From the NCBI RefSeq assembly GCF_000420545.1, contig NZ_ATVD01000001.1, positions 904,549-968,548 on the forward strand: a DNA stretch of 64,000 nucleotides, in the 5' to 3' direction. The notes below the pieces were generated by a model, which saw only the letters and a program-made list of their open reading frames with translations, was not told the DNA's origin and did not search any database. The DNA is from Arenimonas oryziterrae DSM 21050 = YC6267. Its GTDB lineage: Bacteria > Pseudomonadota > Gammaproteobacteria > Xanthomonadales > Xanthomonadaceae. Each line of letters opens with the position of its first letter. The stretch's first letter is position 1. Below, in pieces: positions 58,233-64,000 of this stretch. The position numbers and the translations under genes are program-made.

Positions 58233-60115
58233 GGCGTGCGTTCCGGCAGTGCAGCACTAGACGGTGTCCTGATCAGCCAGGCGTCCATGATCTTGCGCGC
58301 AATCGGTGCCGCCGTGCTGGCGCCGAAGCCGCCGTGTTCGACGACGACCGCGACGGCAATCGTCGGATTCTCGGCCGGCGCATAGGCGATGAACAATGCC
58401 TGGTGCCGCTGATTGAGCGGCAGCGAATGCGGGTTGAGGCTGATGTTGCCCTTGCGGCTCACGCGCTGCGCCGTGCCGGTCTTGCCCGCGATCAGGTAGG
58501 GCGCGTTACTGATCACGCGCGCGGTGCCGTGCGGTCCATTCACCGCGCCGATCATGCCTTCCTTCACTGCCTGCAGATTGCCCGCGTTGTTGGAGATGCG
58601 CACGCCTGGCGGTTGCGGCAGCATTTCCCAGGCGCCCTGAAAACCCTGGCGCGTCGCGCGCGCGAGATGCAGCTGCCGGCGCAGACCGCCGTCGGCGAGC
58701 GTTGCCGTGCCCTGCGCGAGCTGCAGCGGCGTGGTCACCCAATAGCCCTGGCCGATGCCGGCATTCACGGTCTCGCCAAGAAACCATTCCTGCTTGAATC
58801 GCCGGCGCTTCCATTCCGGCGACGGCAGCACGCCCGAGCTTTCGCCGACCAGATCGATGCCGGTCGGGCGACCGAAGCCGTATCGATCCATGTATTCGTC
58901 GAAGCGACGGATGCCCATGTCGACGGCGAGCTTGTAGTAGTACGTGTTCACCGACTGCGCGATCGACTCGCGCAGATCGACCCAGCCGTGGCCGCCCGCA
59001 TGCGCATCGCGGAAGCCGCGGGCGACGCCGGGCAAATGCCATTCGCCGGTGGACAGGATCTTGTCTTCGGGCGTGCGCAGCCCCGATTCCAGACCGGCGA
59101 GGCCAACAAAGGGCTTGATCGTCGAACCGGGCAAGGTGCCGCCATGCAGGTTGCGGTCGAACAAAGGCACCGACAGATCTTCGGTCAGCACGCGGTAGTC
59201 GGCGTGCGAGATGCCGTTAACGAACAGGTTGGGATCGAACATCGGCAGGCTGACCATCGCCAGCACTTCGCCGGTGCGCGGATCGACGGCGATCGCCGCA
59301 CCGTCGAGTTCGCCGAACGCTTCCACAGCAACGCGCTGCAGGTCGGCATCGATGCTCAGCTGCAGATCGACGCCGGGCTTGGCCGGCACGCGATCGACCA
59401 TGCGCAGCACGCGACCCTCGACGTTCTGCTCGACGTTCTCGTAACCGATCTCGCCGCGCAGGCGCTCTTCGTATTTCTTCTCGAGGCCCGATTTTCCAAC
59501 ATGGGTCAGCGCGGAGTACTTGCTGTCGCCCAGGGCCTCCAGATCGCGCGCATCTAGCCGACCGACGTAACCGATGACGTGTGCGAACAAATTGCCGTAG
59601 GGATAGCGACGCGTCAGATAGGGCACGACATCGACGCCGGGGAAGCGATGGCGATTGACGGCAAGGCGGGCGCGTTCTTCTTCGCTCAGTCGAAGTTTCA
59701 GTGCGACCGGCCGGAAACCGCGGGTGGCGCGGCGCGTGGAATCGAAGGCTTCCATTTCGTCGTCGCTGATCGCAACGAGCTGGCGCAGCTGTGCCAGCGT
59801 CTCTTTCAGATCGACGGTGTTTTCCGGGACGATTTCCAGGCGATAGGCCGGGACGTTGTCGGCCAGCAGTTTGCCGTTGCGATCGAAGATCAGCCCGCGT
59901 GCCGGCACGACCGGCCGGGGCTTGATGCGGTTGGCTTCCGATCGGGTTTTGTATTCCTCATGCTGCAGCACCTGCAGACGAAAATAGCCGAAACACAGGC
60001 CGATCATCGCGATGGCGATGCCGATAAAGCCGATCGCCGCACGGCGCTGGAACTGATCCGCCTCGACGTGCGGATTCTTCATCTGCTGGCGACGCATGCC
60101 GCGCATCATCGCCAC
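58229..60115 (-). CDS. mrdA: Penicillin-binding protein 2 (class B transpeptidase)
   Basis: 628 residues from a GTG directly after the mreD stop; ATGs at 60109, 60097 and 60082 are alternatives, with MKNPHVEADQFQRRA the most family-like start. One membrane helix, a dimerisation/pedestal domain (GYVGRLDARDLEALGDSKYS), and the transpeptidase with SxxK in PGSTIKPFVGL, SxN in QSVNTYYYK and KTG in AGKTGTAQRV. It cross-links lateral wall with RodA. Confidence 0.97.
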   Translation of the reverse strand: MAMMRGMRRQQMKNPHVEADQFQRRAAIGFIGIAIAMIGLCFGYFRLQVLQHEEYKTRSEANRIKPRPVVPARGLIFDRNGKLLADNVPAYRLEIVPENTVDLKETLAQLRQLVAISDDEMEAFDSTRRATRGFRPVALKLRLSEEERARLAVNRHRFPGVDVVPYLTRRYPYGNLFAHVIGYVGRLDARDLEALGDSKYSALTHVGKSGLEKKYEERLRGEIGYENVEQNVEGRVLRMVDRVPAKPGVDLQLSIDADLQRVAVEAFGELDGAAIAVDPRTGEVLAMVSLPMFDPNLFVNGISHADYRVLTEDLSVPLFDRNLHGGTLPGSTIKPFVGLAGLESGLRTPEDKILSTGEWHLPGVARGFRDAHAGGHGWVDLRESIAQSVNTYYYKLAVDMGIRRFDEYMDRYGFGRPTGIDLVGESSGVLPSPEWKRRRFKQEWFLGETVNAGIGQGYWVTTPLQLAQGTATLADGGLRRQLHLARATRQGFQGAWEMLPQPPGVRISNNAGNLQAVKEGMIGAVNGPHGTARVISNAPYLIAGKTGTAQRVSRKGNISLNPHSLPLNQRHQALFIAYAPAENPTIAVAVVVEHGGFGASTAAPIARKIMDAWLIRTPSSAALPERTP

Positions 60116-60601
60116 TCAGTTGCGCTCGCGCGCACGCAGGCGCGCCAGGTCGAGCAGCACGAACAACCAGGGCCACAACATCATGCCCAACGCCGGCGAC
60201 AGCCAGCTGCTCCAGGTGGGCCAACCGCCGCCGATGACGGCATTGATCAGGGCCGCGATGATGCGATCGTTGAGCAGCAGTAAACCGATAGCGAGCGCTT
60301 GCTGCCACAGCGGGAAAAAACGCAGCCGGGCGCGGAAACGCTGCACCAGGAACGCGACCACGACCAGACGCAGGGCCTGTTCGCCGAGCGGACTCGCGGT
60401 GACCAGGTCGGCGACGAGGCCGGCAACGAAGGCGGTGCCCAGACCCACCGACTGCGGCGCTTCCATGATCCAGTAGGCGATCAGCAAGGCCAGCAGATAC
60501 GGCCGCGCTTCGCTGACGCCCGTGGGCAAAGGAAATACGGTGAACAGCACGGAGACCAGCAGCCCGCCGTAAAGCAGCCAGGGCGTGGGTGCGCGGATCA
60601 T
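60116..60601 (-). CDS. mreD: Rod shape-determining protein MreD
   Basis: 161 residues, five to six membrane helices, with LLYGGLLVSVLFTVFPLP near the start and LIAYWIMEAPQSVGLGTAFV then GLVADLVTASPLGEQALRLV, the conserved MreD region. Its ATG overlaps the mreC stop (ATGA). Confidence 0.95.
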   Translation of the reverse strand: MIRAPTPWLLYGGLLVSVLFTVFPLPTGVSEARPYLLALLIAYWIMEAPQSVGLGTAFVAGLVADLVTASPLGEQALRLVVVAFLVQRFRARLRFFPLWQQALAIGLLLLNDRIIAALINAVIGGGWPTWSSWLSPALGMMLWPWLFVLLDLARLRARERN

Positions 60602-61533
60602 GGCAGGTTCCCGGGCGCGGGCTTCGGTGCCTGTGCGGCGGGTGTCGCCGGTGTCGGCGACGGTCTCGGTGCGGGTGGACCCATGTCGGTCACGGGCGGC
60701 AGGTTGCTGACCAGCAACACTTCCAGGCCGCGTTCGAAATGCGCCGCCGGTTGCGCCTGCGCGACTACAAACAGACGCGTCGCATCGGGATTGAGTTCGG
60801 CGATCGTGCCGACCGGGAAACCGGCGGGGAAACGGCCGCCGATGCCCGACGTCACCAGCAGGTCGCCGACCCGAATATCGGCGCTCTGCGGAATATTGGG
60901 CAGATTCAGGCGGTCGGTGCGACCCATGCCATAGGCGATGGCGCGCAGGCCGGTGCGTACGACCTGCACGGGCACGGCGTGATCGGGATCGGTGAGCAGC
61001 AAGGCCGTCGATCGGCGCGGACCGACTTCGATGACCTGGCCGAGTACGCCGCCGGAATCGATGAGCGCCTGCCCGACACGCACGCCGGTATTGCTGCCGG
61101 CATCCAGCACCAGACGCTGCCGGTACGGATCGAGATCGATGTCGAGCACGCCGGCCATCTGCACGTTGAGGCGATAGCCGCGCGTACCGCCGAGCAGTTC
61201 GCGCAGACGCAGGTTCTCTTCGGCAACGGCATTGAGTCGATTGAGGCGCGCCGAGGAAATCTCAAGCTCGCGGCGCAGTCGCGCATTGTCTTCCTGCATC
61301 TGTCCGCGCAAGGCCAGACCTTCCCGCGAAGCAGTGAAGGCACGCGACGGTGCGGACGCCAGCCACCACATCGGCTCGGTCAGCCAGGCCATGCGTGCGC
61401 GGATCTGCTGCCCGTATTGACCACGATGATCGGCAACCATCAGGCCGATCGCCAACGCCAGATACGCCATCATCGGCAACGTCGTCGCCGCGCTGTCGCT
61501 GAGTCGGGAGGCTGAGTTACCGGCAAAGGCCAC
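60598..61533 (-). CDS. mreC: Rod shape-determining protein MreC
   Basis: 311 residues. One membrane helix at about 20-38, a coiled coil (LRGQMQEDNARLRRELEISS, LNRLNAVAEENLRLRELLG), then the two beta-barrel MreC core (LDIDLDPYRQRLVLDAGSNT, GVLGQVIEVGPRRSTALLLT, LLVTSGIGGRFPAGFPVGTI). A Pro/Ala tail ends the protein. It links MreB to PBP2/RodA in the periplasm. Confidence 0.96.
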   Translation of the reverse strand: MAFAGNSASRLSDSAATTLPMMAYLALAIGLMVADHRGQYGQQIRARMAWLTEPMWWLASAPSRAFTASREGLALRGQMQEDNARLRRELEISSARLNRLNAVAEENLRLRELLGGTRGYRLNVQMAGVLDIDLDPYRQRLVLDAGSNTGVRVGQALIDSGGVLGQVIEVGPRRSTALLLTDPDHAVPVQVVRTGLRAIAYGMGRTDRLNLPNIPQSADIRVGDLLVTSGIGGRFPAGFPVGTIAELNPDATRLFVVAQAQPAAHFERGLEVLLVSNLPPVTDMGPPAPRPSPTPATPAAQAPKPAPGNLP

Positions 61534-61669
61534 GCGGGAAATTCCGACGGGAGACCTGGAGGCCGCGGCAGGATCCGCGGGCTGGCCGGCGTGTCACGCG
61601 CCGGCAACGGGGAAGGTGCTGCTGTTGCCGTTGGAAAGAACCCGTGACCGCCCTTTCCAAGGCCATGAT

Positions 61670-62746
<1,077 letters not shown>

Positions 62747-62889
62747 TTAGGGTACCAACCGCCCCCCGTGCGAGCAAGGAGAATCCTCGTTTTCAAGGCT
62801 CTTGCCCGCTACCGGCGAGGGCCTTTGCGTTAACATGGCGCGTTTGGCCGAACCGGCCCAGTCAGCTACCGTTTTCGAAAGGATTCCCG

Positions 62890-63828
62890 ATGTCGTCTGC
62901 CTTGATCTGCGGCTCCCTCGCCTACGACACCATCATGGTGTTTCCGGACCAGTTCAAGAACCACATCCTGCCCGACAAGGTGCACATCCTGAACGTCTCG
63001 TTCCTGGTGCCGCGTATGCGCCGCGAGTTCGGCGGCTGCGCGGGCAACATCGCCTACAACCTCAAACTGCTGGGCGGCAACCCGGTCCCGATGGCGACGG
63101 TCGGCCAGGATTTCGGCCCGTACCGTGAGCATTTTGAGACCTGCGGCATCCGCATGGATCACGTCAAAGAGCTGGCGGATCTGTACACCGCCCAGGCGTT
63201 CATCACCACCGACCTCGACGACAACCAGATCACCGCCTTCCATCCAGGCGCGATGATGCGCTCCTACGAGAACCACGTCCGCGACGTGCAGGACGTGGGC
63301 TTCGGTATCGTCGGCCCGGACGGCTACGAGGCCATGCTGCAGAATTCGACCGAGTTCGCCGAACTCGGTATTCCGTTCATCTTCGACCCCGGCCAGGCGA
63401 TGCCGCTGTTCAACGGTCGCGAACTGACCCAGATGATCGAGCAGGCTACCTATGTGACCGTCAACGATTACGAGTCGAACCTGTTGCAGGACAAAACCGG
63501 CTTGAGCGAGAAGCAGATCGCCGAGCGCGTGCAGGCCTATCTGGTGACCCGGGGCCCGAAGGGGTCGGAAGTGCATACCAAGACCGGCATGCTGCAGATT
63601 CCCGCCGCTACGGCGATGCGCGTCGTCGACCCCACCGGCTGCGGCGACGCTTATCGCGCCGGCCTGATCTACGGCTGGATGAACGGACTGGACATGGCGA
63701 CCACTGGCCGCATCGCGTCGCTGATGGGTGCGCTCAAGATCGAACACCTCGGTCCGCAGAACCAGCGCTTCGACTACGAAGAATTTGCCGAGCAGTTCCG
63801 TCAGCAGTTTGGTTACGCGTTGCGTTGA
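62890..63828 (+). CDS. PfkB-family carbohydrate/nucleoside kinase
   Basis: 312 residues with AAAGGA before the ATG. PfkB signature 2 VVDPTGCGDAYRAGL holds the catalytic Asp in a GCGD box; the N-side has FGGCAGNIAYNLKLLGGNPV. MATVGQDFGPYREHFETCGI and YVTVNDYESNLL are usual for adenosine-kinase-like members. The substrate could be adenosine, ribose or fructose derivatives. Divergent from mreB. Confidence 0.93.
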   Translation: MSSALICGSLAYDTIMVFPDQFKNHILPDKVHILNVSFLVPRMRREFGGCAGNIAYNLKLLGGNPVPMATVGQDFGPYREHFETCGIRMDHVKELADLYTAQAFITTDLDDNQITAFHPGAMMRSYENHVRDVQDVGFGIVGPDGYEAMLQNSTEFAELGIPFIFDPGQAMPLFNGRELTQMIEQATYVTVNDYESNLLQDKTGLSEKQIAERVQAYLVTRGPKGSEVHTKTGMLQIPAATAMRVVDPTGCGDAYRAGLIYGWMNGLDMATTGRIASLMGALKIEHLGPQNQRFDYEEFAEQFRQQFGYALR

Positions 63829-63856
63829 GTCGCAACGCCCACGCAGTTGCAATAGA

Positions 63857-63890
63857 AAACGCCGGATCGAGAGATCCGTCGTTTTTATTT
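63857..63890 (+). terminator. Rho-independent terminator of the PfkB-family kinase gene
   Basis: AAACGCCGGATC pairs with GATCCGTCGTTT (one mismatch) around GAGA and is followed by GTTTTTATTT. The A-rich left flank lets it also serve the minus strand. Confidence 0.92.
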
Positions 63891-63910
63891 GTGGCTCTTT
63901 ATGAAGCCGC

Positions 63911-63948
63911 AAAAAAGAAGAAGGCCAGTCCATGTGGACTGGCCTTCT
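63911..63948 (-). terminator. Rho-independent terminator of the rRNA operon
   Basis: AGAAGGCCAGTCCA and TGGACTGGCCTTCT form a perfect 14-bp stem with a 2-nt nominal loop (63919-63948). On the minus strand it is followed by TCTTTTTT. It lies 11 bp beyond the 5S rRNA end. Confidence 0.95.
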
Positions 63949-63959
63949 GGGGTAAAAAC

Positions 63960-64000
63960 CCTGGCGATGACCTACTCTTGCATGGCTTAAGCCACACTAC
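63960..64000 (-). rRNA. 5S ribosomal RNA, 3' end (runs off the right edge)
   Basis: The reverse complement reads GTAGTGTGGCTTAAGCCATG then CAAGAGTAGGTCATCGCCAG, the conserved helix IV/V and 3' end of gammaproteobacterial 5S rRNA. About 41 of about 115 nt are in the window. The rest of the rrn operon lies to the right. Confidence 0.93.

Overview
This 64-kb window is high-GC, densely coded chromosomal DNA of a gammaproteobacterium, most likely of the order Lysobacterales (Xanthomonadales). The pointers are the mreBCD-mrdA-rodA-mltB-rlpA-dacC rod-shape block linked to a DUF493-lipB-lipA block, the split class II ribonucleotide reductase (nrdJa/nrdJb), and the end of a 5S rRNA at the right edge. 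The family-level assignment is inference; no search was run.

Region 1 (about 1-21 kb) is accessory. It holds small secreted or membrane proteins, many of unknown function: a glycine-zipper protein, a 72-residue secreted peptide, YHYH, DUF6438-like, DUF418 and DUF4019-like proteins, and an ankyrin-type protein. It also has a tail-anchored BLUF blue-light sensor, a GST, an NTF2-like protein, a radical-SAM/DUF4130 putative DNA-repair pair, a membrane-bound LuxR regulator with a DUF4199 partner, an HNH nuclease and two proteins with HEPN-like features. A 38-bp palindromic repeat (family A: 11-bp arms GGGGTCAGAGT/ACTCTGACCCC around an ATTTCGAAAT core) recurs here as whole, half and decayed copies, almost always at gene ends. 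Three genes take their stop codon from it.

Region 2 (21-27 kb) is the class II ribonucleotide reductase locus: nrdJa, a histone H1-like gene and nrdJb on the minus strand, behind a recognisable sigma-70-type promoter and a GC-rich leader of about 250 nt. GC-rich hairpins of a second, REP-like family (B) fill the gaps. A divergent Do/Deg-type periplasmic protease follows.

Region 3 (27-35 kb) has a 7TMR-DISM/GGDEF diguanylate cyclase, then two di-haem cytochrome c peroxidase-like (MauG/RoxA-type) genes around a membrane patatin-like phospholipase; the larger cytochrome gene overlaps the phospholipase gene by 4 bp.

Region 4 (35-53.7 kb) is mostly housekeeping and transport: an AI-2E/PerM-family protein, a HAD phosphatase overlapping an M17 aminopeptidase, a four-gene MacAB-type ABC exporter closed by a terminator, a YedA-like exporter, an AraC-Ogt fusion, the tail-specific protease prc, lipA-lipB-DUF493 (lipoate synthesis), an M3 oligopeptidase, and frmA-fghA (glutathione-dependent formaldehyde detoxification).

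Region 5 (53.7-62.7 kb) is the minus-strand elongasome and wall-remodelling block mreB-mreC-mreD-mrdA-rodA-mltB-rlpA-dacC, with start/stop overlaps at several junctions. A PfkB-type kinase, two terminators and the 3' end of a minus-strand 5S rRNA close the window.
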